A stretch of DNA of 45,670 nt from Clostridia bacterium. GTDB lineage: Bacteria > Bacillota > Clostridia > Christensenellales > Aristaeellaceae. Below, piece by piece: positions 28,177 to 37,710 of this stretch. The stretch lies in NCBI GenBank assembly GCA_030530315.1, contig JAUMVG010000024.1:1-45670 (forward strand), in the 5' to 3' direction. Within the stretch, counting starts at the first letter, position 1. The number at the start of each line of letters is the position of its first letter. Position numbers and translations under genes: made by a program. The notes beneath the pieces were generated by a model. That model was not told the origin of the DNA. It ran no database searches and saw nothing but the letters and a program-made list of their open reading frames with translations.

Positions 28177-30258
28177 ATGATATTTACCATTGAAAAGGAA
28201 CGGCTGGCGGTCCGGCGGGGGACGGAGCTTTTGTGGATCGAGGCCTGGGGAAAGGACAGCCTGCGGGTGCGCGCGACGCGGCGCGCCGGGATGACGGGGC
28301 GGGACTGGGCGCTGATGGAGCCCGTGGAGCCCTGCGCCCCGGTGATCGAGGTGCGCGAGATCGACGCCACCGAGCCGTGGTACCGGGATCGCCTGGAGCG
28401 CCACAGGACCGCGCAGGTCGCCCGCATCGCAAACGGCAGTATCGCCGCCGAGGTGGACGAGGAGGGCTGGATCACCTTCAGGAACGCCCGGGGCGACGTG
28501 CTGACCCGGGAGTATTGGCGTCAGCGCAACCGCATCGACCGCTACTGCGCGCCGCTGCGGGTGGACGGGCGCGAATTGAGGCCCATCCAGGGCACAGACG
28601 ACTACGCGCTGACCGCCCGCTTCGAGGCCTTCGACGACGAGCGCATCTTCGGCATGGGACAGTATCAGGTGGCCCATCTCGACAAGAAGGGCGCGGTGCT
28701 GGAGCTGGCCCACCGCAATTCCCAGGCCTCCGTGCCGTTTTACGTGTCCAGCCGAGGCTATGGCTTCCTGTGGAACAACCCCGCCGTGGGCCGGTGCAGC
28801 TTCGGCACCAACCTGACGGAGTGGACGGGGGAATCCTGCAAGGAGCTGGACTACTGGATCACCGCAGGGGAGACGCCCGCGGCCATCGAGGCCCGGTATT
28901 CCTCCGTCACCGGCCGCGTGCCGATGATGCCTGAGTACGGCATGGGCTATTGGCAGTGCAAGCTGCGCTACCGCACCCAGGACGAGGTGCTGGCCGTGGC
29001 CCGGGAGCACGTGCGCCGGGGCTATCCGCTGGACGTGATCGTGGTGGACTTCTTCCACTGGACCCTGGAGGGCGACTTCCGGTTCGATCCGCGCTGCTTC
29101 CCGGATCCCTCCGCCATGGTGAGGGAGCTGAAGGACATGGGCGTGGAGACCGTGGTGTCCGTCTGGCCCACCGTCGACCGGCGCTCGGAGAATTTTGCCG
29201 CCATGGCCGAGAGGGGCCTGCTGGTGCGCAACGACCGGGGCATGGGCAACCACATGTCCTGGATAGGCGACACCACCTTTTTCGACGCCACGAACCCCGA
29301 GGCCCGGGAATTCGTCTGGGAGACCTGCAAGCGCAACTACTACGATGCCCACGGCGTGCGGGTGTTCTGGCTGGACGAGGCCGAGCCCGAATACGGTCCC
29401 TATGAGTTCGACCTGTACCGCTACCACGACGGCCCGGCGCTGCAGGTGAGCAACGAGTATCCGAAGTGCTACGCCCAGGGCTTCTACGAGGGCCTGAGGG
29501 CGGCGGGGGAGACGGACGTGATGAGCCTGGTGCGCTGCGCCTGGGCGGGCAGCCAGCGCTATGGCGTGCTGACCTGGTCCGGCGACATCTCCTCCACCTG
29601 GCGGGCCTTCCGCGAGCAGCTGCAGGCGGGGCTCTCCATGGGCATGGCGGGCATCCCCTGGTGGACCAGCGACATCGGCGGCTTCCTGGGCGGCATGCCG
29701 GAGGACCCGGATTTCCGGGAGCTGCTGGTGCGGTGGTTCCAGTGGGCCTGCTTCTGCCCGGTGTTCCGCATGCACGGCGAGCGCCAGCCCTGGTACGACC
29801 ACGACGCGGAGCACCCTGAGTACGTGGATAACGTGATGCAAATCACCAGCGGCCAGCCCAACGAGCTGTGGAGCTTTGGCGAGGACATCGAAGCGATCCT
29901 GGCGAAGTACCTGTTCCTCCGGGAGCGCCTGCGGCCCTACATCCGCAATGTGATGCGGGAGGCCCATGAGACCGGCGCGCCGGTGATGCGCCCGCTGTTC
30001 TTCGTCTTCCCGGAGGACATCGACGCCTGGAACGTGGAGGACGCCTACCTGTTCGGGCCCGACGTGCTGGTCGCGCCGGTGATGACACCCGGCGCACAGG
30101 AGCGGGAGGTGTACCTGCCCGCCGGCGCGGAGTGGATCGAGGCGGCCACCGGCAGGTGGTACGCGGGCGGCCAAAAGGTGCTCGCCCAGGCGCCCCTTGC
30201 GGTCATCCCGCTGTTCACGCGGGACCCGGCGCTGGCCGAGGTATTGAAAATCAATTGA
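28177..30258 (+). CDS. Glycoside hydrolase family 31 (alpha-xylosidase/alpha-glucosidase type)
   Basis: The 693-aa protein has an N-terminal beta-sandwich (1-230), then a TIM barrel with YGMGYWQCKLRYRTQDEV, VIVVDFFHWT, the nucleophile Asp in VFWLDEAEPEYG and the acid/base Asp in TWSGDISSTW. PWWTSDIGGF and FRMHGERQPW follow, and C-terminal beta domains end at residue 693. There is no signal peptide, so it acts on imported oligosaccharides. The WLDEAEPE form is found in alpha-xylosidase-like members. GGGGGTGTGGACG precedes the ATG at 28177, and a terminator follows. Confidence 0.88.
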   Translation: MIFTIEKERLAVRRGTELLWIEAWGKDSLRVRATRRAGMTGRDWALMEPVEPCAPVIEVREIDATEPWYRDRLERHRTAQVARIANGSIAAEVDEEGWITFRNARGDVLTREYWRQRNRIDRYCAPLRVDGRELRPIQGTDDYALTARFEAFDDERIFGMGQYQVAHLDKKGAVLELAHRNSQASVPFYVSSRGYGFLWNNPAVGRCSFGTNLTEWTGESCKELDYWITAGETPAAIEARYSSVTGRVPMMPEYGMGYWQCKLRYRTQDEVLAVAREHVRRGYPLDVIVVDFFHWTLEGDFRFDPRCFPDPSAMVRELKDMGVETVVSVWPTVDRRSENFAAMAERGLLVRNDRGMGNHMSWIGDTTFFDATNPEAREFVWETCKRNYYDAHGVRVFWLDEAEPEYGPYEFDLYRYHDGPALQVSNEYPKCYAQGFYEGLRAAGETDVMSLVRCAWAGSQRYGVLTWSGDISSTWRAFREQLQAGLSMGMAGIPWWTSDIGGFLGGMPEDPDFRELLVRWFQWACFCPVFRMHGERQPWYDHDAEHPEYVDNVMQITSGQPNELWSFGEDIEAILAKYLFLRERLRPYIRNVMREAHETGAPVMRPLFFVFPEDIDAWNVEDAYLFGPDVLVAPVMTPGAQEREVYLPAGAEWIEAATGRWYAGGQKVLAQAPLAVIPLFTRDPALAEVLKIN

Positions 30259-30281
30259 CGCGAGATGTGGCTCATAGCGAT

Positions 30282-30319
30282 TCCCTTCCCGGGGCAAAAT
30301 ACCCCTGGAAGGGATTTTT
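30282..30319 (+). terminator. Terminator after the GH31 gene
   Basis: TCCCTTCC-GGGG, CAAAATA loop, CCCC-GGAAGGGA, then TTTTTG. Confidence 0.85.
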
Positions 30320-30362
30320 GTTATATAATCCAAACTTAACGATGGAATTGCCGCGATAGGTA

Positions 30363-30400
30363 TTGACAGACGCAAATCAATTTGGTACAATTGATTTGCG
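30363..30400 (+). promoter_or_regulatory. Redox operon promoter with 30-bp OhrR-type operator
   Basis: TTGACA (30363-30368), 17-nt spacer, TACAAT (30386-30391). A perfect inverted repeat CGCAAATCAATT (30371-30382) and AATTGATTTGCG (30389-30400) with a 6-nt centre covers the spacer and -10. This is the expected place for the MarR/OhrR protein encoded by the second gene to repress the operon. Confidence 0.85.
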
Positions 30401-30424
30401 AACTAAATAAAGGAGGTTCACACC

Positions 30425-30964
<540 letters not shown>

Positions 30965-30965
30965 A

Positions 30966-31409
30966 ATGGTTGACAAGTACGAACCCCTGCGCCTGCGCAA
31001 CCAGCTGTGCTTTCCACTGTACCTGTGCTCCAAGGAGATCACCCGGCGGTACCAGCCCATGCTGGAAAAGCTGAACCTGACCTACACACAATACATCGTG
31101 ATGATGTACCTGTGGGAGATGGGCAGCGGCAGCGCGAAGGACCTGAGCGCGGCGCTGCTGCTGGATCCCAGCACGCTGACCCCGGTGTTGAAGAAGCTGG
31201 AGCAGAAGGGCTATGTGGACCGCGCCCGGGACCCCGGGGACGAGCGCAGCCTGGTGATCCGGCTCACGGGGGCGGGGGAAGCTCTGCGCGACGACGCGCT
31301 GTGCGTGCCCGCCATGATGGCCAACTGCCTGAGCCTTACCGACGACGAAGCCCGGACGCTGGGCGGCCTGATCGGCAAGGTGCTGATGAATATTGAAAGG
31401 GAGATGTGA
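30966..31409 (+). CDS. ohrR: OhrR-type MarR regulator with reactive Cys15
   Basis: The 147-aa winged-helix dimer has the RLRNQLCFPLYLCSKEI start, which places Cys15 as in OhrR, the organic-hydroperoxide sensor. The winged helix is at about 45-100 with LLLDPSTLTPVLKKLEQKGY and a DERSL wing. Oxidation of Cys15 would release the operator. It starts 1 nt after the peroxidase stop and overlaps the region before thioredoxin. No Ohr enzyme lies nearby; its regulon here is the peroxidase/thioredoxin set. Confidence 0.9.
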   Translation: MVDKYEPLRLRNQLCFPLYLCSKEITRRYQPMLEKLNLTYTQYIVMMYLWEMGSGSAKDLSAALLLDPSTLTPVLKKLEQKGYVDRARDPGDERSLVIRLTGAGEALRDDALCVPAMMANCLSLTDDEARTLGGLIGKVLMNIEREM

Positions 31410-31411
31410 AC

Positions 31412-31723
31412 ATGTCTGTTATCGAAGTGACCAAGGCCAATTTTGAATCCGAAGTTTTGAAGTCCGAAGTGCCCGTGCTGGCCGATTTCAACGCTGGCTG
31501 GTGCGGCCCCTGCCGCGCAATGAAGCCCATGCTGGACGAGCTGGCGGAGGGCAACACCGCCTACAAGATCGTGTCCATCGACATCGACGCCGAAGACGAG
31601 CTGGCGGAGGACTATGACGTCACCTCCATTCCCTGCCTGGTGGTGTTCAAGGGCGGCGAGGAGGTCAACCGCAGCGTGGGCCTGATCGCCAAGGACGCCA
31701 TCGCCGAACTGGTGGAGGGCTGA
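31412..31723 (+). CDS. trxA: Thioredoxin
   Basis: The 103-aa protein carries the classical active site WCGPC at residues 30-34, followed by MKPMLDELAEG. The cis-Pro is in SIPCLVVFKGG, with an extra Cys before the Leu. The ATG at 31412 follows AAAGGGAGATGTGAAC; GTG two codons earlier is within the ribosome spacing. It supplies electrons to the peroxidase and is recycled by the next gene. Confidence 0.95.
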   Translation: MSVIEVTKANFESEVLKSEVPVLADFNAGWCGPCRAMKPMLDELAEGNTAYKIVSIDIDAEDELAEDYDVTSIPCLVVFKGGEEVNRSVGLIAKDAIAELVEG

Positions 31724-31729
31724 TGGGCC

Positions 31730-32638
31730 ATGTATGACATCATCGTCATCGGGGCGGGTCCCGCTGGCATGACGGCGGCTATCTACGCGCGCCGCGCCGC
31801 CAAGACGGTGCTGGTGCTGGAAGCACTGAGCTATGGCGGCCAGATCCTCAACACCCCCGACATCGAAAACTATCCCGTGGAGGCCCACATCTCCGGCTTC
31901 GACTTCTCCACGAAGGTCTACGAGCAGGCCAAGGGCCTGGGCGCGGAGTTCGTGTTCGAGAAGGCCGTGGAGATCAAGGATGAGGGCGGCGTCAAGACCG
32001 TCGTCACCCCGAAGAACAGCTACCAGGCCAAGGCCGTCATCCTGGCCACCGGCTCCGAGAACCGCAAGCTGGGCCTGGAGGACGAGCAGCGCCTGACCGG
32101 CAAGGGCGTCTCTTACTGCGCCACCTGTGACGGCAACTTCTACCGCAACAAGGTGGTGGCCGTGGTGGGCGGCGGCAATACCGCCCTGGAGGACGCGCTG
32201 TACCTGGCTGATCTGGCGAAGCAGGTGTACCTGATCCATCGCCGGGACAGCTTCCGCGGCGACGACACCAACGCCGCGCGGCTCAAGGCCCGGGAGAACG
32301 TGGAGATCATCTACAACGCCAACGTGACGAAGCTGATCGCCGAGAAGCGGCTCAAGGCCATCGAGGTGACCGACAAGCTGGACGGCAGCGTGCGCACCAT
32401 CGAGCTGAACGGATTGTTCGTGGCCGTGGGCCGCGTGCCGGAGAACCAGAACTTCGCAAACCTGGTGCAGCTGGACGACGCGGGCTACGCGGTGGCGGGC
32501 GAGGACTGCCACACCGCCACGCCGGGCATCTTCGTCGCGGGCGACAACCGGGCCAAGGCCCTTTGCCAGCTGGTGACCGCCACCGCCGACGGCGCCATGG
32601 CCGCCACCGAGGCCGTGAAGTTCGTCAACAGCCTGTGA
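31730..32638 (+). CDS. trxB: Thioredoxin reductase
   Basis: The 302-aa flavoprotein has the FAD motif IGAGPAGMTAAIYA (7-20), the redox-active CATC at Cys130/Cys133, and the NAD(P)H motif VVGGGNTALEDAL followed by HRRDSFR. FVAGDNRAKALCQLVTATADGAMAA closes the FAD site. Last gene of the redox operon, 6 nt after trxA. The HRRDxFR block suggests NADPH use. Confidence 0.95.
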   Translation: MYDIIVIGAGPAGMTAAIYARRAAKTVLVLEALSYGGQILNTPDIENYPVEAHISGFDFSTKVYEQAKGLGAEFVFEKAVEIKDEGGVKTVVTPKNSYQAKAVILATGSENRKLGLEDEQRLTGKGVSYCATCDGNFYRNKVVAVVGGGNTALEDALYLADLAKQVYLIHRRDSFRGDDTNAARLKARENVEIIYNANVTKLIAEKRLKAIEVTDKLDGSVRTIELNGLFVAVGRVPENQNFANLVQLDDAGYAVAGEDCHTATPGIFVAGDNRAKALCQLVTATADGAMAATEAVKFVNSL

Positions 32639-32662
32639 TTATCTTGGGAACAGGGCAAAACA

Positions 32663-32702
32663 GGAGCCCATCGGCAGTATATCGGCCGATGGGCTCCTTG
32701 CA
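32663..32702 (+). terminator. Terminator of the redox operon
   Basis: GGAGCCCATCGG (32663-32674) pairs with CCGATGGGCTCC (32686-32697), followed by TTGCAT. Strong stem with a short T-run. Confidence 0.7.
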
Positions 32703-32758
32703 TACGGAGAACTGTGAGAGCCCGGCACCTGTGGCCGGACAGGGGAATGGAGAAAACC

Positions 32759-33319
32759 ATGGAGAAGATCGCGCTGTACCACACCGGCTTTACCCAGATC
32801 CGGAAGCCGGATATTCACATCGGCAGGCCTAACGCCGACTTTGGCCAGGGCTTCTACCTGTCGCCGGACCGGGAATTCTCCCGCCGCTGGGCGAAGCTGC
32901 GCCGGGGACAGGACACCTGGCTGAACGTCTACGAGCTCAGCCTCGACGGACTGAACGTCAAGCAGCTGTCCCGGGACGCGGCGTGGTACGAACTCATCTA
33001 CCGCAACCGCAGCGGCCTCGCCGGGAATGTCGAAGCCTGGGACGTCATCATCGGGCCCATCGCCAACGACACGATCTACGACACCTGGGGGATCAGCACC
33101 AGCGGCCTTCTGAGCCGCGAGCAGTCCCTGGCGCTGCTGATGATCGGGCCGGAATATGTGCAGGCGGTGATCCGGACCGAGCGGGCCGCCTCCCGGCTGC
33201 GCTTTGTGTCCGCCCGGGTGCTGCCCGAGGCGGAGATCCTCCAATGCCGGGAGCTCGTCAGGCGAGAGGAGGCGGAATTCCAGCGGCAGTTTGCCGCCGC
33301 CATTGAGCGGATGCTCTGA
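32759..33319 (+). CDS. DUF3990 family protein (ADP-ribosyltransferase-like fold)
   Basis: The 186-aa protein has LYHTGFTQIRKPDIHIG and NADFGQGFYLSPDREFSRRW, the DUF3990 signature. This family belongs to the wide ADP-ribosyltransferase-like clan, where the first strand and the GFYL turn bind NAD. Further blocks are LNVYELSLDGLNV, EAWDVIIGPIANDTIYDT and LSREQSLALLMIGPEYVQ. Start at ATG 32759 has GGAG 6 nt upstream; an alternative ATG lies at 32747. Activity and target are unknown. A macrodomain protein able to remove ADP-ribose lies 3.5 kb downstream. Confidence 0.75.
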   Translation: MEKIALYHTGFTQIRKPDIHIGRPNADFGQGFYLSPDREFSRRWAKLRRGQDTWLNVYELSLDGLNVKQLSRDAAWYELIYRNRSGLAGNVEAWDVIIGPIANDTIYDTWGISTSGLLSREQSLALLMIGPEYVQAVIRTERAASRLRFVSARVLPEAEILQCRELVRREEAEFQRQFAAAIERML

Positions 33320-33335
33320 GGGGGAAAACCGCGCG

Positions 33336-34271
33336 TCACGCCCGGTTGAACTTCTCCTTGGGCTGCCGGCACCGCGGGCACTTCCAGTCCTCGGGCAGCG
33401 CCTCGAAGGCCACGCCGTCGTGCTCGGCGGGGTCGTATACATAGCCGCAGATGGAACAGACGTACTTGCCCGTGGCCTGGGCGCCGGCGATCTCCGTGGG
33501 CGGGATGGTCACCGGGGGGTTCTCCAGGTCGACGATAGCTGTGTTTTCCAGGTTCTCCACGCCCAGCGGGGTGTGGGTGGACAGGTACACGGTGGGGTGG
33601 CCGGCGATGAAGTCCCGCACGCGGTTCAGCGTGTCCCGGGCCGCCGCCGCGTCCTCGAACACCACGGACAGCTTGTTGGCGTACAGCGCCTCGTCGGTGT
33701 AGGTCACGTCGCCGTGGATCATGTAGAACAGGTCGCCGTCCTCGACGATCACGATGCTGTTGCCGGTGGTGTGGCCCTTGGCGGGCAGGAAGTAGACGCC
33801 CTCCGCCACCTTTTCACAGGCGTCGAAGTTGTAGTAGGGACCGTCCTTGTATTCGACGGCCTTCACGTTGGAAAGCCCCGCCAGCTCCTGGGCCGCGGCC
33901 TCCTCCGGGGAGGCGTAGATCACGGCGTCCGGGAAGGCCGCCAGCAGGCCGGAGTGGTCGGCGTGCTTGTGGGTCAACAGGATCTTGGAGACGCTCTCCG
34001 GGCCATAGCCCAGCTCCCGCAGGGCGGGCAGGTAGTCCTGGATGCGCGCGCCCATGTGGATGACCGTCTTGTCGTCCGGCACCGCGTCCGGCACGCCGTC
34101 GGGCATGCCCGTGTCCACCAGTATGACCTCGCTGCCGGTGTCTATCACGTAGTTCTGCAGGCTGGAGCGATAGCGCACGGTGGGGTCGAGTCCCTCCATG
34201 CCCTCTCCGCCGAAGGCGAAGGGCTGGAGCATGAACCCCTTTTCGTACAGCTTGACTGCCTTGATGATCAT
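33336..34271 (-). CDS. Metallo-beta-lactamase fold hydrolase fused to rubredoxin
   Basis: The 311-aa protein has an N-terminal MBL domain (1-265) with [11 protein letters not shown] metal motif, HTTGNS, HGDVTY and YLSTHTPL. The C-terminal rubredoxin (about 268-311) has [17 protein letters not shown] and [13 protein letters not shown] holding one iron with four Cys. MBL-rubredoxin fusions occur in anaerobes and are linked to oxygen or NO defence, although there is no flavodoxin domain as in flavodiiron proteins. AAGGAGGTATGAAC precedes the second ATG (34271), which has better spacing than the first at 34277. Confidence 0.85.
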   Translation of the reverse strand: MIIKAVKLYEKGFMLQPFAFGGEGMEGLDPTVRYRSSLQNYVIDTGSEVILVDTGMPDGVPDAVPDDKTVIHMGARIQDYLPALRELGYGPESVSKILLTHKHADHSGLLAAFPDAVIYASPEEAAAQELAGLSNVKAVEYKDGPYYNFDACEKVAEGVYFLPAKGHTTGNSIVIVEDGDLFYMIHGDVTYTDEALYANKLSVVFEDAAAARDTLNRVRDFIAGHPTVYLSTHTPLGVENLENTAIVDLENPPVTIPPTEIAGAQATGKYVCSICGYVYDPAEHDGVAFEALPEDWKCPRCRQPKEKFNRA

Positions 34272-34342
34272 GTTCATACCTCCTTGTTCGCGGCGCGCAG
34301 CGCCAAATCGTCGCCTTTACAACCGGGCGTTTATTTGATAGA

Positions 34343-34371
34343 ATTGTAAGCGAAAGCGGGCCGTTTGTCAA
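34343..34371 (-). promoter_or_regulatory. Promoter of the MBL-rubredoxin gene
   Basis: Minus strand TTGACA (34366-34371), 17-nt spacer, TACAAT (34343-34348). Confidence 0.75.
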
Positions 34372-34438
34372 TGGCTCGGCGCATGCCGGGCAGGCATTGC
34401 GCGGCTTATTCATCGGATGGGAAACGGAGGCGGGAGAG

Positions 34439-35155
34439 ATGAGCGCCTTGTTTGAAGGCAAGACCGCAGTGGTCACAGGCGGCGCCCATGGCATCGGCCT
34501 GGCGATCGCCCAGGGCTTTCGCGCCCGAGGCGCGCGGGTGCATGTGATCGACGCCGCGCCGGGCGACTGGTTCGTCGGGGATATCGGCGACCCGGCGGTG
34601 CTGGAGCGCTTCGCCGCGGAGATCACGGCCGACGGCGGCGGGGTGGACTATCTGATCAACAACGCGCCGCCGCTGATGAAGGGCATCGACGATTGCGGTT
34701 TCGATGACTTCATGCGCGCGCTGGCCGTGGGCACCGCCGCGCCCTTCTACCTGACCAAGCTGCTGCTGCCGGCCTTCCAGCCCGGGGCGGCGGTGGTCAA
34801 CATTGCCTCCTCCCGGGACCGCATGAGCCAGCCCCAGACGGAGAGCTACGCGGCGGCCAAGGGCGGCATCGCCGCGCTGACCCACGCTCTGGCCGTGAGC
34901 CTCGCGGGCCGGGTGCGGGTGAACAGCATTTCCCCGGGCTGGATCGACACCACCGGCTCGACCATCGAAGGACCCGATGCCGCCCAGCAACCCGTGGGCC
35001 GCGTGGGGAGGCCGGCGGACATCGCGGAGCTGGCCCTGTTCCTGTGCTCGGACGCGGCGGGGTTCATCACCGGCGAGAACATCTGCGTGGACGGCGGCAT
35101 GACGCGGCTGATGATCTACCACGGCGAGCACGGCTGGACCTATGAAAGCAAATGA
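34439..35155 (+). CDS. Short-chain dehydrogenase/reductase
   Basis: The 238-aa classical SDR has the NAD(P) motif TGGAHGIG (residues about 13-20), the LINNAPP block (variant of NNAG), catalytic Ser in NIASSRD and YAAAK with Tyr and Lys. VNSISPGWIDT and the late GENICVDGGM follow. The cofactor loop around AAPGDW is short, and the substrate is unknown. GGAGGCGGGAG precedes the ATG. Its 3' end lies next to or slightly overlaps the LOG-family gene. Confidence 0.88.
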   Translation: MSALFEGKTAVVTGGAHGIGLAIAQGFRARGARVHVIDAAPGDWFVGDIGDPAVLERFAAEITADGGGVDYLINNAPPLMKGIDDCGFDDFMRALAVGTAAPFYLTKLLLPAFQPGAAVVNIASSRDRMSQPQTESYAAAKGGIAALTHALAVSLAGRVRVNSISPGWIDTTGSTIEGPDAAQQPVGRVGRPADIAELALFLCSDAAGFITGENICVDGGMTRLMIYHGEHGWTYESK

Positions 35156-35174
35156 CGGCGAGGGGGATAATGGC

Positions 35175-35714
35175 TTGAACATCACGGTGTATCTGGGCGC
35201 AAACCCGGGCAACGACCCGGCCCTGCGAAGCGCCGTGCGGGAGCTGGGGGAGTGGATCGGCAGAAGCGGACACGGGCTGGTCTACGGCGGCTCAAAGTCG
35301 GGCCTGATGGGCGAGCTGGCGGAGAGCGTCCTGCTGGCCGGCGGCGAGGTGACGGGCGTGGAGCCCCGGTTCTTCATCGAGGCGGGCTTTGAGTACGACG
35401 CCATCACGCGGCTGATCGTCACCGAGGACATGCCCCAGCGCAAGGCGAAGATGATCGAGCTGGGCGACGCATTCATCGCCTTTCCCGGCGGGACGGGCAC
35501 CCTGGAGGAGATCGCCGAGGTGATGTCGATGGTGTCCCTCGGGCACCTGGACGCGCCCTGCATACTCTACGACCTGAACGGCTATTACGAGGGGCTGCGC
35601 CTCCTGCTCTCCCACATGATCGAAATGGGCCTGTCCACGCCTCAGCGCCAGGCGGGCATTCGCTTCGCGGGCAGCCTGGAGGAGATCGCGGAGATACTGG
35701 AAGGGCGAACATAG
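35175..35714 (+). CDS. LOG family protein (nucleotide phosphoribohydrolase)
   Basis: The 179-aa Rossmann-like protein has VYLGANPGNDPALR, LVYGGSKSGLMG, the catalytic Arg/Glu signature MPQRKAKM and PGGTGTLEE. Family members split nucleoside 5'-monophosphates such as AMP into base and ribose-5-phosphate. Start chosen is TTG 35175, with GAGGGGG 8 nt upstream and the family's NITVYLGAN start. An ATG at 35142, overlapping the SDR stop, would add 11 residues. Confidence 0.85.
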   Translation: MNITVYLGANPGNDPALRSAVRELGEWIGRSGHGLVYGGSKSGLMGELAESVLLAGGEVTGVEPRFFIEAGFEYDAITRLIVTEDMPQRKAKMIELGDAFIAFPGGTGTLEEIAEVMSMVSLGHLDAPCILYDLNGYYEGLRLLLSHMIEMGLSTPQRQAGIRFAGSLEEIAEILEGRT

Positions 35715-35742
35715 AGGAAATACATAATTCTGCAAAGGGCGA

Positions 35743-35790
35743 AAAACCCGTGTCCGAGACGGCTGAATGCTTCGGATGCGGGTTTTTTCA
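35743..35790 (+). terminator. Terminator after the LOG-family gene
   Basis: AAAACCCG-GTCCGA and TCGGA-CGGGTTTTTTC form an A-to-T bidirectional-type terminator. Confidence 0.8.
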
Positions 35791-35811
35791 AGCTCTTCAT
35801 GAAAACAGAGG

Positions 35812-35955
35812 GATTGAATCCCCCCTCTCCGCCCTTTGGGCACCTCTCCCCTTCACAGGAGGCGAGGCAGGAGAGTGTGGTGTTCAGCGCTTGGCTCGCC
35901 CCCCAACGGGGGGAGAGCTGGCACGGCGTAGCCGTGTCTGAGAGGGGGATCCCTC
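35812..35955. repeat. Dispersed inverted repeat, CCCCCTCTC type
   Basis: ATTGAATCCCCCCTCTCCG at the left is echoed by GTGTCTGAGAGGGGGATCCC at the right. Inner GGAGGCGA and TCGCCCCCCAACGGGGGGAG hairpins lie between. It resembles intergenic repeat elements common in clostridial genomes. Open frames across it have no ribosome sites. Confidence 0.55.
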
Positions 35956-36030
35956 AAGAATACGCGAGGAGCCTTTCTTCATGCCCTTTCGCTCCCGGAA
36001 GGAGACGGGGCTTTTCCCATCCCGCGGGCC

Positions 36031-36621
36031 TCACCGCGCCGGGAAGGCGTACACGGCGATGGTCTCCCGGGGATTGTTGCCGATGAACAGGTCCCGGCAG
36101 TCGATGTTCGCCACGAGCCGCAGCTCCGGCATGGCCTCGAGGCAGGCGATGTATTCCTCCGAGGGATAGTAGCAGAACAGCGTCAACGCCTCCGGCGCGC
36201 GGTACCAGCGCTCCCGCAGCCGGCGCAGCACGCCCTCGAATACCTTTTCGGAGAAGGGGTTGAAGAAGAAAAAGGCGTTCTCGGAGGCGGGCTCGTACTG
36301 CTCCGCCAGACAGCAGGTGAGCGTGACCCGGTCCCCGGCGCGGGCGGTGCGGCGGTTCTCCCGGGCAATGTCGATCAGCTTCCGGGAGTGGTCGATGCCC
36401 GTCACGCCGCAGCCCACGGCTTCGGCCATGAAGAAGGCCACCCGGCCCTTGCCGCAGCCATAGTCCAGCAGCCGGTCTCTCCGGCGGATCAGCCCGCTGT
36501 CCGCCAGCCGTTCCAGCACCGAATAGGGCGTGGGTTCGTAGGGGGAGTAGTTGGCGTTCGCCTCGTCCTCCCGCCCGGTGGTGCGAATCCTCAGGCGCTT
36601 GTCCCATTCGCGATCGTTCAT
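36031..36621 (-). CDS. SAM-dependent methyltransferase
   Basis: The 196-aa class I methyltransferase has motif I LLDYGCGKGRVAFF, the GVTGIDHSRKLIDIARENR block (motif II), then NAFFFFNPFSE at the position of motif IV and a C-terminal strand pair LFIGNNPRETIAVYAF. The NPF element hints at a base or small-molecule N-methyltransferase but does not prove it. The ATG at 36621 follows GGCGAGG. Single gene. Confidence 0.8.
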   Translation of the reverse strand: MNDREWDKRLRIRTTGREDEANANYSPYEPTPYSVLERLADSGLIRRRDRLLDYGCGKGRVAFFMAEAVGCGVTGIDHSRKLIDIARENRRTARAGDRVTLTCCLAEQYEPASENAFFFFNPFSEKVFEGVLRRLRERWYRAPEALTLFCYYPSEEYIACLEAMPELRLVANIDCRDLFIGNNPRETIAVYAFPAR

Positions 36622-36840
36622 CGGCCTCGCCGCCCTTCTGCCTGCGTGGGAATCCCCGCGCATTCGCGGGAAGTGATGCCCGGGACCATTATACACCGGC
36701 GGGGCGGGGGATGGCTACAGTTTTTTGGACGCGATTCCCGCGGGCAGGCTCCGGGGGGCTTTTCCTGAGAGGAAAATGGGTTTATAATGGGAACAGGACG
36801 ATTCCCGCGAGCGATTGCGGGGACAGAGGGAGGCGTCAGT

Positions 36841-37692
36841 ATGTCAGGCAACGAACAGGAACGGCGGCTGGACGCGCTGCTGGAGCGCTTCAAGGAGGAT
36901 TCCGGGGAGTACCGGGATCTCGAGGTGCCCGATCGACCGGAGGCGAAGCGGCGGGCCCTGCGCTCCCTGATGAATATCCGCATGCCCCTGCCCATGGACG
37001 GCGCGACGCTGCGGCTCCAGGACGAATACCTCAGTGCGCGCGCCCGGGAAAAGGGCGCCGTGGGGGTGGAGGACATCCCCACCGTGGCCGAGCGGTATTC
37101 CGGTGACGTGCCCTTTGCCGGGAAGCTCTCGCTTTGGCAGGGCGACATCACCCGCCTGGCGGTGGACGCCATCGTCAACGCGGCCAACAGCCGGATGCTG
37201 GGGTGCTTCGTGCCCATGCACACCTGTATCGACAACTGCATCCACACCTTCGCGGGGGTACAGCTGCGGGCGGAGTGCTGGCGGCGCATGGAGGCGCTGC
37301 GGGGGCGCTTCGGCGCGGATTACGAGCAGCCCACGGCCGTGCCGATGCTGACGGACGCCTACAACCTGCCGGCGAAGAAGGTGATCCACGTGGTGGGCCC
37401 CATCGTGGAGGGGCCGCTGACCGGGGCGCACGAGCGGCAGCTGGCGGACTGCTACCGCAACACGCTGGACCTGTGCGCTGAAAGCGGCCTGCGCACCGTG
37501 GCCTTCTGCTGCATCTCCACCGGCGTGTTCCGCTTTCCCGCCCCGCGCGCGGCGCAGATCGCCGTGGCTGCGACGCAGGACTGGCTGGCAGGGCATCCGG
37601 GGCAGATGGACCGCGTGGTGTTCAACGTGTTCAAGGACGCGGATAAGGCCCTCTATGAGGCGCTGTTCAGCGGGTCGGTGCGGCAGAAGTGA
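36841..37692 (+). CDS. Protein-ADP-ribose hydrolase, zinc-type macrodomain
   Basis: In the 283-aa protein the N-terminal 90 residues are helical, and the macrodomain follows. LSLWQGDITRLAVDAIVNAA and NSRMLGCFVPMHTCIDNCIH carry the Cys/His set typical of zinc-dependent macrodomains. CISTGVFRFP is the phosphate-binding loop. Such enzymes release ADP-ribose from modified proteins. In some Gram-positive bacteria they pair with a SirTM ADP-ribosyltransferase and lipoyl carrier, none of which is adjacent here. GGGAGGCGTCAGT precedes the ATG, and a TATAAT lies at 36783-36788. Confidence 0.88.
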   Translation: MSGNEQERRLDALLERFKEDSGEYRDLEVPDRPEAKRRALRSLMNIRMPLPMDGATLRLQDEYLSARAREKGAVGVEDIPTVAERYSGDVPFAGKLSLWQGDITRLAVDAIVNAANSRMLGCFVPMHTCIDNCIHTFAGVQLRAECWRRMEALRGRFGADYEQPTAVPMLTDAYNLPAKKVIHVVGPIVEGPLTGAHERQLADCYRNTLDLCAESGLRTVAFCCISTGVFRFPAPRAAQIAVAATQDWLAGHPGQMDRVVFNVFKDADKALYEALFSGSVRQK

Positions 37693-37710
37693 GTTTTAAT
37701 AAACTGACGC

